Source of the DNA: Clostridium sp. DL-VIII
GTDB taxonomy: Bacteria; Bacillota; Clostridia; Clostridiales; Clostridiaceae
Length of the DNA: 64,000 nucleotides
Assembly (NCBI RefSeq): GCF_000230835.1
Contig: NZ_CM001240.1
Location: 6,094,279 to 6,158,278 of the forward strand
Reading direction: 5' to 3'
Shown here piece after piece: positions 8,629-18,142 of this stretch. The position numbers were made by a program, and so were the translations under genes. Position 1 is the first letter of the stretch; every line of letters begins with the position of its first letter. Below the pieces are notes generated by a model. It worked only from the letters and a program-made list of their open reading frames with translations, searched no databases and was not told the DNA's origin.

Positions 8629-8668
8629 AAATCCGCTAACCATATTTTTTCCGCTAGCGGATTTTTTA
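8629..8668 (+). terminator. rho-independent terminator after the phosphotransferase gene
   Basis: AATCCGCT pairs with AGCGGATT across a 16-nt loop, followed by TTTTTTATA. Confidence 0.85.
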
Positions 8669-8766
8669 TATAGTTTACTTATCCTCACTAATATTCTTCA
8701 TATTAAATTTATTATACTAATCAAAATTACAATCTTTTTGGCAAAATTATTATTGTGAGCAAATAA

Positions 8767-8795
8767 TTGCAATGGCTTATCTCCAGTGTTATAAT
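8767..8795 (+). promoter_or_regulatory. sigma-A type promoter for the O-antigen ligase-like gene
   Basis: TTGCAA (8767-8772), 17-bp spacer, perfect TATAAT (8790-8795), about 55 bp before the GTG start. Confidence 0.8.
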
Positions 8796-8850
8796 ATTAC
8801 ATATTTGTATGAATAATTTACAAAAATAAACTTACTAGGATGTGTAGATA

Positions 8851-10698
8851 GTGGAAAAAATAAAAAATTATTTAGAAGAAAAAACGTATTTTCCAAGAAG
8901 ATTTTTAAGAGAAGTGAAATTTAACTTTTTCATTCCTATAGCTCTTATTCTTACAATAATACCTTTGATAGTTCATGTAGCGTCCGTTAGAATAGATGAT
9001 GAAACTATAGAAATATATGCTAGAGCTCTACAATCAGACCTTTTTTCTCAGTGGAAAGCCTCCATATTATTGTTTTTTTCAATAATACTAGTTATTTTTG
9101 GTATTCTCTTCTTTAAACGAATATTTGAAAAAAAAGATAAAGTTACTAATCTTATCCTAATTGGAAGTATTATATTTTGGATTTTCACCTTATGCTCTGC
9201 AATTTTTTCAGTACATAAAGCTTATGCCATTCATGGTGCATTTGATAGAGCCGAAGGCTTTATTACTATTACTTGTTATATTATCTTATTAATATATTCA
9301 ATTTATACTTTTAGAACAGCTAAAAACCTTAAATATGTTATTGTTCCAATTCTTATATTAGTTGCAATCGAAGCCTTTTTAGGAGTCTTTCAATATACAG
9401 GAAATGATTTAATCAACAGTACATTAGGTTTGTTTCTTGTCACCGGTAAAACTACTGGCAAGCTTAGCTTAATGTATGAAACCGGAAAATTATATGGAAC
9501 TTTATATCATTATAATTATGTCGGAAGTTTTGTTGCTATAGTATTACCAATATTAGTTGTTTTAGCGATATTTGTTAAGAAAACTATATATAAAATACTT
9601 TTAGGTATTGGTGCATTGCTCTCTCTATGGTTATTATTCGGAAGTACCTCTCGTGCTGGTATTATTGGTATTGGCTTTTCTGCACTTTTAGGTATTATAA
9701 TATTGTGGAAATCTATCTTTAAAAGATGGAAAATCATTGCAATATGTATTGCCGCACTAGTCGTGTTAGTCGTAGGACTTAATCTTGCAACAAACGGTAC
9801 AATTTTTATAAGAACTTCAAGCTTAATATCTGATTCTTTAAGTTTCTTTAAAGACACAAGCGATTTTAATTATCAGGAACATACTCCAGTTAAAGATGTT
9901 AAAAATATTGATAATCATTCTGAAATTATATTTCCTAAAGAAACTTTAAAGTTATCTTACGAAAATAATAAATTAACCTTTAGAAATTCTAAAAATGAAT
10001 TAGTAAATTATATTCAAAAGAACAATGTTTTTACTACCGATAATGCAGCTTTTAAAAACACCTCTTTTGAATTTGAGCGAGCAAAAACCGATACTGCTGT
10101 CGCATTTATATATATGAAGATTAATAACGATTATACCTTTGCATTTAGATTAGGAAAAGACAACAGCATCCACTTAATTGATATTAATAACAACAATGAT
10201 ATTGATATAGATTACCCTGAAACTATTAGTTTGTTTAATGGTAAAGAAAAGCTTGGATCATCAAGAGGTTATATTTGGTCAAGATCTATTCCTCTAATAA
10301 AAAATAACATTGTAATTGGTGGCGGGCCAGATAGTTATATATATCAATTTCCCAAAAATGATTTAATCGGTAAATACTATGCTTATGATACTCCAAATAT
10401 GATTGTTGACAAACCACATAATTTATATTTACAAATTGCATTAAATGAAGGTTTAATTGCGTTATTAGCATTTTTAGCTATTATGATAATCTATATTGTT
10501 GATAGCATAAAACTATATGCTTTAAAGAAAGAATACAATGAATCTCAAATTTTAGGAATTGCAATTTGTTTAGGTGTTGTAGGATACTTATTTGCTGGAT
10601 TGTTTAATGATTCTGTAATAAGTGTGGCGCCAATTTTTTGGATAATTTTAGGTGTCGGTGTTTCAATTAATTATACCAATCGCCAAACCTTTAAATAA
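8851..10698 (+). CDS. O-antigen ligase / polymerase family membrane protein (Wzy_C)
   Basis: 615 residues, starting at GTG 8851 with an AGGATG-type site. About eleven hydrophobic segments flank a long extracytoplasmic region (about residues 320-480). The Wzy_C hallmark LLFGSTSRAGIIG lies near residue 265, and GGGPDSYIYQFP near 490 matches the conserved motif after the large loop. Family members join or polymerise lipid-linked polysaccharide on the outer membrane face; in Gram-positives they act on secreted heteropolysaccharides. It is next to the initiating phosphotransferase and rhamnose genes, supporting one shared polymer pathway. Ligase and polymerase roles cannot be separated from sequence. 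Confidence 0.88.
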   Translation: MEKIKNYLEEKTYFPRRFLREVKFNFFIPIALILTIIPLIVHVASVRIDDETIEIYARALQSDLFSQWKASILLFFSIILVIFGILFFKRIFEKKDKVTNLILIGSIIFWIFTLCSAIFSVHKAYAIHGAFDRAEGFITITCYIILLIYSIYTFRTAKNLKYVIVPILILVAIEAFLGVFQYTGNDLINSTLGLFLVTGKTTGKLSLMYETGKLYGTLYHYNYVGSFVAIVLPILVVLAIFVKKTIYKILLGIGALLSLWLLFGSTSRAGIIGIGFSALLGIIILWKSIFKRWKIIAICIAALVVLVVGLNLATNGTIFIRTSSLISDSLSFFKDTSDFNYQEHTPVKDVKNIDNHSEIIFPKETLKLSYENNKLTFRNSKNELVNYIQKNNVFTTDNAAFKNTSFEFERAKTDTAVAFIYMKINNDYTFAFRLGKDNSIHLIDINNNNDIDIDYPETISLFNGKEKLGSSRGYIWSRSIPLIKNNIVIGGGPDSYIYQFPKNDLIGKYYAYDTPNMIVDKPHNLYLQIALNEGLIALLAFLAIMIIYIVDSIKLYALKKEYNESQILGIAICLGVVGYLFAGLFNDSVISVAPIFWIILGVGVSINYTNRQTFK

Positions 10699-10729
10699 AA
10701 TGATGATTAATTAATTTTTATTTTAAAAA

Positions 10730-10778
10730 TAAAAAAGTGGGTAGTATATTCAAACATACTGTCCACTTTTTATTTTTT
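10730..10778. terminator. bidirectional terminator between convergent genes
   Basis: AAAAAGTGGGTAGTAT pairs with ATACTGTCCACTTTTT around a short loop, flanked by A and T runs on both sides. It can serve the ligase-like gene (+) and the surface protein gene ending at 10822 (-). Confidence 0.8.
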
Positions 10779-10821
10779 AATTTATCGCTGATTTTTTTAC
10801 AGAATATTAAATTAATCTTAT

Positions 10822-12291
10822 TTACTTAATCCAATCTCCATTTGGACCTAAACTATATCCGTCAATTATTGTGTTTGCAGCCATAACTCCACTAGAATAT
10901 AAGTAATACCATACCCCATTATTATCTCTAAGCCAGCCTGTAACCATGGCACCACTGTTATCTAAATAATACCAGCTTCCATTATATGATATCCAGCCTG
11001 TAGCCATTGTTCCATCCTCTTTAAAATAATAATTCTTTCCATAATTTTTATCAAAATACCAGGTACTCTTTAATGGATTTCCTATAGAATCGTTATATTG
11101 CCATTTTCCATTTATATTTACCCACTGATTAGTTTTAACATCTTTACCTGTCACTTGCGCATTGCTTGATGTATTAGATTGGCTTTTCCCGTCACTTGTG
11201 CCTCTATATACTGTAACAGTATATATTCTTTCTTCATACTCATCATCATTTCGATCATATGTATTACTATTATTGATCTTTATTGTAATTACATTCTTTC
11301 CCTCATTTAAATTTATTCTTCTTATATAAGGATCTTCTGTTGTAGATCCATTAACTCTAACCACATCATCAAATTCAGGTTTTGCTTTTAGAATTATACT
11401 ATCCCAATCTTCATTAACATCCACAGCATAAGAAGTTACTTTAGGTTTAAACTTAAGTGGGACATCTCCACCTTGTATAACTATATCATCTAAGTATATT
11501 GGATCCTGTTCGTTATCAATCACTTCCGAAGTATTTCCTCCAGCAGCTGTTCCACCTCTATTTATATTTAATGTGTATGTCTGCTCCTTTCCTTCACTAT
11601 CCTGAAGTTCTATAAGAATTTTATTTTCTCCATTATTTAAACTTACCATTCTTCTGAAATCATCATATTTATATACTCTTATTCCATCAATTTTAACATC
11701 ATCATCTTCATCTTCAGGCTTTGCAGCTATTCTTATTTCATTAACCGAAGAATTTACATTTACATTATAAGACATCTTATCCTCAGAAAAGTCTATATCT
11801 CCATCACTCAAGATAATGTTATCTAAATAAACATCATCTGAATCTGAATCTGAATCATTTGAAGCACTCCCTCTGTTTATTACTAGATTATATGTTCTTA
11901 TGCCATAATCTTCAGTTTCGACTTTTATTTTAATCATATTCCGTCCTTTATCTAATTCAACTTCTTTTTGAGCTTTTCTATTATCATCTAAAGGAACTTC
12001 CTCACCATCTATCTTTATTTTATCATCTCTATCTTTTGCTTTGGCTGTAATTACTACTGTGCTATCACTACTATCAACCTTTACAGTATATTCAGTTTTC
12101 TTTTTTGAAAAACTCAAATCTCCTTCACTTATATCAAGATCATCCAAATAAGAATTTTCTATGGCATCTTTGTCGTCGTCTGAAGATGCATAAGCTGTAT
12201 CTACCGAGTTAATAAATTTTACTGGTGAAGCTATGGAAAATGCTGATATAGCCAGAGTCATAGCAATTATACGCTTTATATTTTTGTTCAT
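10822..12291 (-). CDS. secreted protein: three cadherin-like domains plus C-terminal wall-binding repeats
   Basis: 489 residues. A basic, hydrophobic N-terminus with AYAS (about residue 35) is a Sec signal peptide. Three beta-sandwich modules of the cadherin-like (PF12733-type) kind follow at about 45-140, 152-245 and 265-367. Each opens with YLDxIxxxxGDxxF, has TxYxVxV in the middle and closes with YTLNINRG or a variant. Residues 385-489 are aromatic GWxxxxGxWYYLxxxGxM repeats of the choline/glucan-binding type, which anchor proteins to wall polymers noncovalently. The ending IIDGYSLGPNGDWIK is a tail shared by its neighbours. No enzymatic domain is visible; a structural or adhesive surface role is inferred. 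It is the last of six related minus-strand genes. Confidence 0.9.
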   Translation of the reverse strand: MNKNIKRIIAMTLAISAFSIASPVKFINSVDTAYASSDDDKDAIENSYLDDLDISEGDLSFSKKKTEYTVKVDSSDSTVVITAKAKDRDDKIKIDGEEVPLDDNRKAQKEVELDKGRNMIKIKVETEDYGIRTYNLVINRGSASNDSDSDSDDVYLDNIILSDGDIDFSEDKMSYNVNVNSSVNEIRIAAKPEDEDDDVKIDGIRVYKYDDFRRMVSLNNGENKILIELQDSEGKEQTYTLNINRGGTAAGGNTSEVIDNEQDPIYLDDIVIQGGDVPLKFKPKVTSYAVDVNEDWDSIILKAKPEFDDVVRVNGSTTEDPYIRRINLNEGKNVITIKINNSNTYDRNDDEYEERIYTVTVYRGTSDGKSQSNTSSNAQVTGKDVKTNQWVNINGKWQYNDSIGNPLKSTWYFDKNYGKNYYFKEDGTMATGWISYNGSWYYLDNSGAMVTGWLRDNNGVWYYLYSSGVMAANTIIDGYSLGPNGDWIK

Positions 12292-12449
12292 AATATTACC
12301 TCCAGTCTTATAATATTAATTTTACCTTATGAATATATAATTTAAAATACTATTTTGCAAAAAATACTCTATTTATAGGTTTATCTGTAATCATAAATAA
12401 TTATAACCTTTAAATATAAATATGAACATAAGGAATAAGATATGATTTA

Positions 12450-12590
12450 ATTAACAATTGACAATGTACAATTTTGGATAAAATTTCTTTAGGAATTTTT
12501 AAAATATGTTTCTAAGAAAAGCTGTAAGCTTTTCCTCCCTAATTGTCAATTGTACATTGTCCATTGTCAATTATCTATTGTTTATTTATG
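12450..12590. repeat. variable-end palindromic repeat, best-preserved copy
   Basis: Ends are ACAATTG-type units in opposite orientation (TTAACAATTGACAATGTAC on the left, CATTGTCCATTGTCAATTA on the right). The core has AAATTTCTTTAGGAATTTTT and GAAAAGCTGTAAGCTTTTC. It lies between the surface-protein genes starting at 12291 and ending at 12650. Confidence 0.85.
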
Positions 12591-12625
12591 AAAAAAGAGA
12601 CGAGGTTATACCTCGTCCCATTTTT
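12591..12625 (-). terminator. rho-independent terminator of the 12650 gene
   Basis: GACGAGGT pairs with ACCTCGTC around TAT; on the minus strand it is followed by TCTTTTTTC. Confidence 0.85.
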
Positions 12626-12649
12626 AAATTAACAATTTAAAATTGCTAA

Positions 12650-14581
12650 TTATTGAATCCAAGCTCCTGAAGCTCCTAATACATAACCATCAACAGTTGT
12701 GTTAGCAAGCATAGCTCCTGATGCATTTAAGTAGTACCAAGTTCCATTGTCATTTAACCAACCAGTAGCCATTGCTCCTGATGATTGTAAGTAGTACCAA
12801 GTACCTCCATCATTAACCCAACCAGTAGCCATTGCTCCTGATGCATTTAAGTAGTACCAAGTAGAACCAACTTGTTGCCATCCAGTAGCCATAACACCGT
12901 CAGCTTTTAAGAAGTACCAAGCTCCTTGATAGTTAACCCAGTTGTTAACAACTTTAGTTCCAGTTGCATCAAAGAATGTCCAAGTTCCATCAGCAGCTTG
13001 TGACCAACCTACTGTAGCTGGAGCAGCTGGAGTAGCATCTGAAGCAGTTTCAGCTGCACCTTCTGTTACAGTTGTATAGATATCTCCATCTTGTTCCCAA
13101 GTGATTATATTCTTTTCATCATATACGCTTAATACGTTTAATGAAGAATCTACAGAATATTTCTTAGTCATTTCATTGTTTGCAAATTCATAGATTTTTC
13201 CATCAGCTACAACCCAAACATTTCCATCAACGTCTGTATCGTATGGTAAACCTGAATGTCCATCGTTATCGATATCGTCATCTACGTCTACATCATCATC
13301 ATCATCTTTTTCTGCTAAGTAAACATCTACTTTATCATCTTTATCAAATATTCCATTATGATCTTCATCATATGGTCTCTTTGCAGTATCAGAATCAGAA
13401 TCATCTAAATATTTAACTTTATCTTTCTTAAAGTTAATACTAGTTACTTTAACATTATCCTTGCCTTCATCATATCTGATAGCTAATAATTGTCCATTAG
13501 CTACTGAGAATGTAGTATCGTCTTTAACTTCTCTATTATCAGTAAATATTGCATCATATGCATCATCTGCATCTCCACAATCAAGTTCACCCTTAGTTAC
13601 TTCGTAAGATGAAACTTCTTTTGGAAGATAAGCATCATCCTTTTGATCTCCTTGAGCTTTAGCAACCTTTTGGATGAAGTAACGGTTAGTAACACCTACA
13701 ACTGAACCATCAGTATTTTTAGTAATTGTCTTAAATCCATCAGTTGCAACTGCTGAACCTGTTGTAGTTCCTGTAACTTTTGCATTCTCAGAACTATCAA
13801 ATATATTAACATTAACTAATATATAAAGATTATCCTTGTCTTGAGCTAATAACTTTGGAGCTGCTGCAAGTGAAGCAGTTAATCCAGCATCTTTATCATA
13901 ATCATCATATTCTTCAATCTTAACATATTTTCCTTCTTTAGTGCTATATGCATAGATGTTTGCAAGGTTAGAAACATCTACATATTTACCATCTTCATTA
14001 GTAAATCCATATAACTTACCTGTCTTAGCATTATCTTCATTACTATTTACTGAATAAGCATACCAGTCTTCACCAAACTTAGTTGAGTAAACTGCTTTAT
14101 ATGCATCATCATTACCATCTACAGCATTACCATCTTTATCAAGGAAATCGATATCTTCAGTAGAATTAACATCATCATATCTATCAGTTTTAGCTAATTT
14201 TGATTTTAATTTTGTTTTAGCTGTATCATATTGATCTTCTGGAGTATCATCATCACTTACATCTCCATTTGTCATATCAACTAAATATTCATCGTCTCCA
14301 TCTTTTGCATAAGCATATTTATCTTGGAATGAACCTTCAAGATCAGCATCTTCAACATCGTCTAATGCCTTATCTTTGCTTCCATCATTATAATAGATAC
14401 CTAGATCATCATCATCTGTTCTATATCCTTGATATGCATATTTACCATCTGAAAATGCTACTGCATTATCGATAGTACCATCCTTAGTTCCTAATTTGTC
14501 TGAAGCCATAGCTGGTACTACTGACATAACAGAAGCAGCAGCTACTAATAAAGCTGTAATTTTGTTTGCTCTTTTAAACAT
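12650..14581 (-). CDS. abundant-type secreted surface protein with six wall-binding repeats
   Basis: 643 residues. The signal peptide ends at VPAMA-SD (about residue 27). A 500-residue acidic, Asp- and Lys-rich body follows; it has many short YAY/KxDxDD stretches but no family I can name. Residues about 535-643 are six aromatic wall-binding repeats (WYYLNASGAMATGW type) ending in TVDGYVLGASGAWIQ. It has the strongest expression signals in the array: a TTTACA-17-TATAAT promoter, GGAGGG ribosome site and its own terminator. Its synonymous codons are more uniform than those of its neighbours, as in highly expressed genes. I infer a major wall or S-layer-like protein; an alternative is an exported binding protein of unknown ligand. 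Confidence 0.87.
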   Translation of the reverse strand: MFKRANKITALLVAAASVMSVVPAMASDKLGTKDGTIDNAVAFSDGKYAYQGYRTDDDDLGIYYNDGSKDKALDDVEDADLEGSFQDKYAYAKDGDDEYLVDMTNGDVSDDDTPEDQYDTAKTKLKSKLAKTDRYDDVNSTEDIDFLDKDGNAVDGNDDAYKAVYSTKFGEDWYAYSVNSNEDNAKTGKLYGFTNEDGKYVDVSNLANIYAYSTKEGKYVKIEEYDDYDKDAGLTASLAAAPKLLAQDKDNLYILVNVNIFDSSENAKVTGTTTGSAVATDGFKTITKNTDGSVVGVTNRYFIQKVAKAQGDQKDDAYLPKEVSSYEVTKGELDCGDADDAYDAIFTDNREVKDDTTFSVANGQLLAIRYDEGKDNVKVTSINFKKDKVKYLDDSDSDTAKRPYDEDHNGIFDKDDKVDVYLAEKDDDDDVDVDDDIDNDGHSGLPYDTDVDGNVWVVADGKIYEFANNEMTKKYSVDSSLNVLSVYDEKNIITWEQDGDIYTTVTEGAAETASDATPAAPATVGWSQAADGTWTFFDATGTKVVNNWVNYQGAWYFLKADGVMATGWQQVGSTWYYLNASGAMATGWVNDGGTWYYLQSSGAMATGWLNDNGTWYYLNASGAMLANTTVDGYVLGASGAWIQ

Positions 14582-14619
14582 AATTTTTCTTTCCCTCCTA
14601 AATTTTAAAATTCAGATAA

Positions 14620-14648
14620 ATTATAGCACTATTGTACAACCCTGTAAA
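14620..14648 (-). promoter_or_regulatory. sigma-A type promoter for the 12650-14581 gene
   Basis: On the minus strand: TTTACA (14648-14643), 17-bp spacer, TATAAT (14625-14620), 39 bp before the start codon. Confidence 0.75.
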
Positions 14649-14835
14649 GGTATATAATGCCTATGTGTGTACATTAATGTAAAATTCCACATTTAACGAT
14701 TTATATCATATGTAATTTATACTAAAAATACACCGATTATACTAATATACCATATAAATTAAAACTTGTACAGAAAATACTATATCTTTTCTAATTTTAT
14801 TTAAGTTCCTAGTCTTTCCTATGTTGTCATTAACT

Positions 14836-14994
14836 AATACAAATGTAAATTCTATTTTGGGGACTTTTTTTAATAATAATTTCTACTTTTTTATATTTTT
14901 TAGAAATTATTTTTTTATTTCCCCTAAGTACCGTTTATTTCTTTTAAATACATTATATAATACAAAAGGTTAATTTTATTTGGGGACTTTTTTA
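14836..14994. repeat. two 34-bp diverged direct repeats ending in GGGGACTTTTTT
   Basis: Two similar segments at about 14837-14870 and 14960-14993 share ATACAAA, TATTT and an identical TTGGGGACTTTTTT end, spaced 123 bp apart in an otherwise featureless AT-rich gap between the genes at 12650 and 15028. A short ACAATTG-type palindrome follows at 14994-15020. Function unknown. Confidence 0.6.
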
Positions 14995-15027
14995 ATTGAC
15001 AATTTACAATTGTCAATTAATAAAGCA

Positions 15028-16257
15028 CTATTTAATCCACGCTCCATCGCTCCCTAGTCTGTATCCATCTATCTTTGTATTCTTAGCCATAGCTCCATTG
15101 CTTTGCATATAGTAATACTTACCATTTGTATCTTTAATCCAGCCTGTCATCATCACCCCATTAGAATCTAAGAAATACCATTCGCCATTAACATTCTGCC
15201 AATCTGTTTTTCTTGCTCCATCTGCCCCCAGATAGTACCAGTTGCCACCTAAGCTTAACCAATTGACTGCCATTGTACCATCTTCTTTTAAATAATAAGT
15301 CTTTCCGTAGTTTTTATCATAATACCAGCTGTTTCTTACAGGAGCTCCAGTAGAATCGTTATATTCCCATACTCCATTTATTAACACCCATTGATTAGCT
15401 TTTATATTTTTATCTACTTGGGCTGCATTTGGGCCGTTTGAAGTATTTGTATTAGATTTTTCTCCTCTTATTACATTTATTGTGTATGTGGTAATATTGT
15501 CATCAAGATCTGTTAGATTAATTTTTACTACGTTTAATCCCATTTTAAAATGCAGATCTTTTTTATATCCATCATCTTCATCGACTGTGAACCCGCCAAT
15601 TTTTACAGTGCAATCGTCATCTTTAGGTTCAGCTTTAATTTCTATATCATCTTGATTTCCATTAATTGTTACATTATATATAAAGTTCTCTTCATCGAAA
15701 TTAATTGGAATTTTACCTGAATCTAAAGTCAGATTATTTAAATAAATATCATTACTTTCTGATTTAATTATATTTATTTTATACGTTTTAGCACAATTAC
15801 TTATATTTTCATCATCCACTGCCCTTTCTAGTGCCGCTTCACTTGTATACGTTCTTACATAAAGGGTAGTTTTTCCTTCCTTTATAGATATATCTTCTTC
15901 CATATCATGAGGAGTTGCATAGTTCCTATCAGATTCAAATACTTTAGCTATATAACCTTCTCCCTCTACCTCTCCAAATATTTTAACTCCATCACTATTT
16001 TTATCAAGTGTCACATAGTAATCTTTGTCATCTGTTAAATACTTCTTATATCCACTATAATCATCACAAAGTTCAAGGCTTTCACCATCTGTAGATTGAA
16101 CATCTAAAGATTTTAATTCTCCTTTGTCTGCTAAAGAATAAGTTGAAACTTCTGCATAAGCTTTTGTAGTAATAAATGATAAGTTTACTGGAGAAAACAT
16201 TGATAAACAACTTATAGAGAGTAAACTTGCAAACATCACTTTAATCTTTTTATTCAT
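15028..16257 (-). CDS. secreted wall-binding protein with novel N-terminal domain and one cadherin-like domain
   Basis: 409 residues with a signal peptide ending near TKAYA-EV (residue 35). Residues about 40-170 form a domain I do not recognise, shared with the products at 19844 and 21431. It runs from GELKSLDVQSTDG through a KDYYVTLDKNSDGVKI strand pair to TLYVRTYTSEAAL and a CAKTYKINI end. One cadherin-like module (about 175-265) follows, starting DIYLNNLTLDSGKIPI. The C-terminus is five or six aromatic wall-binding repeats ending in KIDGYRLGSDGAWIK. The start codon has GGAGGG upstream. It is likely a noncovalently anchored surface protein; ligand and role unknown. Confidence 0.88.
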   Translation of the reverse strand: MNKKIKVMFASLLSISCLSMFSPVNLSFITTKAYAEVSTYSLADKGELKSLDVQSTDGESLELCDDYSGYKKYLTDDKDYYVTLDKNSDGVKIFGEVEGEGYIAKVFESDRNYATPHDMEEDISIKEGKTTLYVRTYTSEAALERAVDDENISNCAKTYKINIIKSESNDIYLNNLTLDSGKIPINFDEENFIYNVTINGNQDDIEIKAEPKDDDCTVKIGGFTVDEDDGYKKDLHFKMGLNVVKINLTDLDDNITTYTINVIRGEKSNTNTSNGPNAAQVDKNIKANQWVLINGVWEYNDSTGAPVRNSWYYDKNYGKTYYLKEDGTMAVNWLSLGGNWYYLGADGARKTDWQNVNGEWYFLDSNGVMMTGWIKDTNGKYYYMQSNGAMAKNTKIDGYRLGSDGAWIK

Positions 16258-16304
16258 TTTATTTCCCTCCCATAATTTCGATCTAATAGAAATTGTAATT
16301 CTAC

Positions 16305-16440
16305 ATTATATATATGTTGCAATTGAAAATTTACAATGTACAATCGACAATTATAGTTGAAATCCTTACAGGATTTCTTCAATAATTGTTAATTGTGAAC
16401 TATACATTGCAAATTGCAATATATATATGTAATTAATTTT
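16305..16440. repeat. nested palindromic repeat with TATATATGTTGCAATT ends
   Basis: The outer inverted ends are TATATATGTTGCAATT and AATTGCAATATATATATG; inside are ACAATGTACAATCGACAATT-type units and a short core AAATCCTTACAGGATTTC. It lacks the second core hairpin. The same outer ends recur around 21305-21385. Confidence 0.75.
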
Positions 16441-16499
16441 TTATAAATACCTACGGCATTTGAAATTGAGCTTTCTTAAAGTTTCTTAATCATTTTATT

Positions 16500-16593
16500 T
16501 CTATATTTTTAGATTTTATGTGTGCGCCTTAACCAGAAAGGACAGGTACTCTGTTATTTCGGTAAGCCACCACATAAATTTACCCCCATCTAT
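16500..16593 (-). repeat. 3' flank element with TTATGTGGTGGCTTACCGAAAT motif
   Basis: Directly downstream of the gene ending at 16594. The motif GTGGTGG...CTTACCGAAAT recurs downstream of the genes ending at 19844 and, weaker, 21431. The 20-mer AGGTACTCTGTTATTTCGGT (16544-16563) is identical to the reverse complement of 54103-54122, inside a long palindrome 37 kb away, so this is a dispersed repeat. Confidence 0.65.
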
Positions 16594-17670
16594 TTATCGA
16601 GAGATCCAAGCTCCATTTGAATCTAGTTTATACCCATTTATTATTGTGTTCTTTGCCATAACTCCAGAAGAATTCAAGTAATACCACTTTCCATCATAAT
16701 CCTGGAGCCAGCCTGTCCTCATTGAGCCATTTGAATTTAAATAATACCACTCACCATTTATTAACTGCCACCCTGTTTTCATTGTTCCATTGCTATCCAT
16801 GTAATACCATAGATTATTAATCTGTTTCCATCCTATAGTCTTATTTCCTTGCTCATCTATATACGACCATTGTCCATTATTTAATCCCCAACCTTTAGCA
16901 ACCGTATTATTATTTCCAGCTGGAGATGTCTGATGATTTTCTTGAGCATTTGACGAAGTCTCTGTTCCTCCTCTATTTATATGTAATGTATATATTTTTT
17001 CCAGATCTTCATCATCTTTTTCACCTTCTATTTTTATTTGTATTTCATTTTCCCCTTTAATTAAAGATACTGTTCTTTTATAATTCCTATCTTCAGATGC
17101 AGTTACTTTATCTATTTCCACATCATAATCATCATCTTCTGGAACTGCTTTTATACTAATCTCTGAAAGATCCGCTGGAACGTTTACCTTATAATCAGTT
17201 TTCTCTCTTGAAAAATTTATTTCTCCTTCACTCAAACTTATATTACTTAAATAGATTTGCTTATTTTCTATATGCCCTCTTTTTACCGTTAAGGTATATG
17301 TCTTTTTTGCTGATCCATTTTGAACCTTTATAGTAATTTTATTTTCTCCTTTATCCAAATTTACTATTTTTTCATAACCTTCATCTTCAGATACCTCAGT
17401 CCCTTCTATTTCAACTTCTGCATCCTCATCACTAGGTGTTGCTCTTACTGCTAATTCATCTACCGATGAATCTAATTGCAAGGTATATTCTGTTACTGTT
17501 TTTTTAAAGTCTATCGAACCTTTCCCTAAAGAAATTTTCTTTAAATCAGCTCCTTTGACTCTTGCTTCGGCACTTGTTGTCAAAATATTTAAATATTTTG
17601 AAGGTTCTATTATAGAAAATGCACTAATAGTAAGAGTGATTGCTATTATGCGTTGAATCCCTTTATTCAT
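16594..17670 (-). CDS. secreted wall-binding protein with two cadherin-like domains
   Basis: 358 residues, the shortest of the array. Its signal peptide is MNKGIQRIIAITLTISAFS and beyond, with likely cleavage near TSAEA (residue 36). Two cadherin-like modules follow (about 38-130 and 137-235). Each opens with an SLGxGxIxF/SLSEGEINF strand, has an ATPSDEDAEVEI or AVPEDDDYDVEI central turn and closes on YTLTVKRG or YTLHINRG. A Ser/Asn-rich linker leads to five aromatic wall-binding repeats (about 258-358) ending NTIINGYKLDSNGAWISR. It lacks the extra N-terminal domain of the neighbours. Surface display is well supported; function is unknown. Confidence 0.88.
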   Translation of the reverse strand: MNKGIQRIIAITLTISAFSIIEPSKYLNILTTSAEARVKGADLKKISLGKGSIDFKKTVTEYTLQLDSSVDELAVRATPSDEDAEVEIEGTEVSEDEGYEKIVNLDKGENKITIKVQNGSAKKTYTLTVKRGHIENKQIYLSNISLSEGEINFSREKTDYKVNVPADLSEISIKAVPEDDDYDVEIDKVTASEDRNYKRTVSLIKGENEIQIKIEGEKDDEDLEKIYTLHINRGGTETSSNAQENHQTSPAGNNNTVAKGWGLNNGQWSYIDEQGNKTIGWKQINNLWYYMDSNGTMKTGWQLINGEWYYLNSNGSMRTGWLQDYDGKWYYLNSSGVMAKNTIINGYKLDSNGAWISR

Positions 17671-17741
17671 TTAAATTCCTCCAATTAATTATATTTCACT
17701 AATTATATATATTTTAACATATTTTTCACTTCTATAACCAT

Positions 17742-17862
17742 TTTAATTGACAATTTACAATGTATAATTAATAATTTAGGTTGAAATTCCTCACAGAATT
17801 TTTAAAAATATATTTTTTGAAAATCTATAAGCTTTTCTTCATCAATTGTTAATTGTAGTTTT
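17742..17862. repeat. variable-end palindromic repeat copy
   Basis: Left ends AATTGACAATTTACAATG; core GAAATTCCTCACAGAATTTTT and GAAAATCTATAAGCTTTTCTTC; right end CAATTGTTAATTG. With the copy at 17940-18075 it fills most of the 472-bp gap 17671-18142. Confidence 0.8.
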
Positions 17863-17939
17863 TTCTTTTATTTAATTATAGATACTAAATCTCAAAATTA
17901 TACTTGATTTTTACATTATTTTCCAATACTATATTTCTA

Positions 17940-18075
17940 AAAAATTTGCAATGTATAATTAATAATTTTTATATTAAATTTCTCTGGAAAATTTTCACAA
18001 ATCATACTTTGGAGAAGCTACAAGCTTTTCTTCATCAATTGTCAATTGCTAATTGTTCATTGTAAATTATAATGT
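17940..18075. repeat. variable-end palindromic repeat copy
   Basis: Left end TTTGCAATGTATAATT; core AAATTTCTCTGGAAAATTTT and GGAGAAGCTACAAGCTTTTC; right end CAATTGTCAATTGCTAATTG. It is a second, more diverged copy about 200 bp from the previous one in the same orientation. Confidence 0.8.
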
Positions 18076-18081
18076 ATATGC

Positions 18082-18112
18082 TAAAAAAGAACGTCAAAAG
18101 ACGTTCCTTTTA
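18082..18112 (-). terminator. rho-independent terminator of the 18143 gene
   Basis: GAACGTC pairs with GACGTTC around AAAA; on the minus strand it is followed by TTTTTTAGC. Confidence 0.85.
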
Positions 18113-18142
18113 TCAACTTATATTCACCTATAATTCTCAATC

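Noticed and set aside
13180..14475. Plus-strand His-rich frames within the 12650 surface protein gene
   Set aside because: They are antisense shadows of Asp-codon-rich coding sequence, without ribosome sites.
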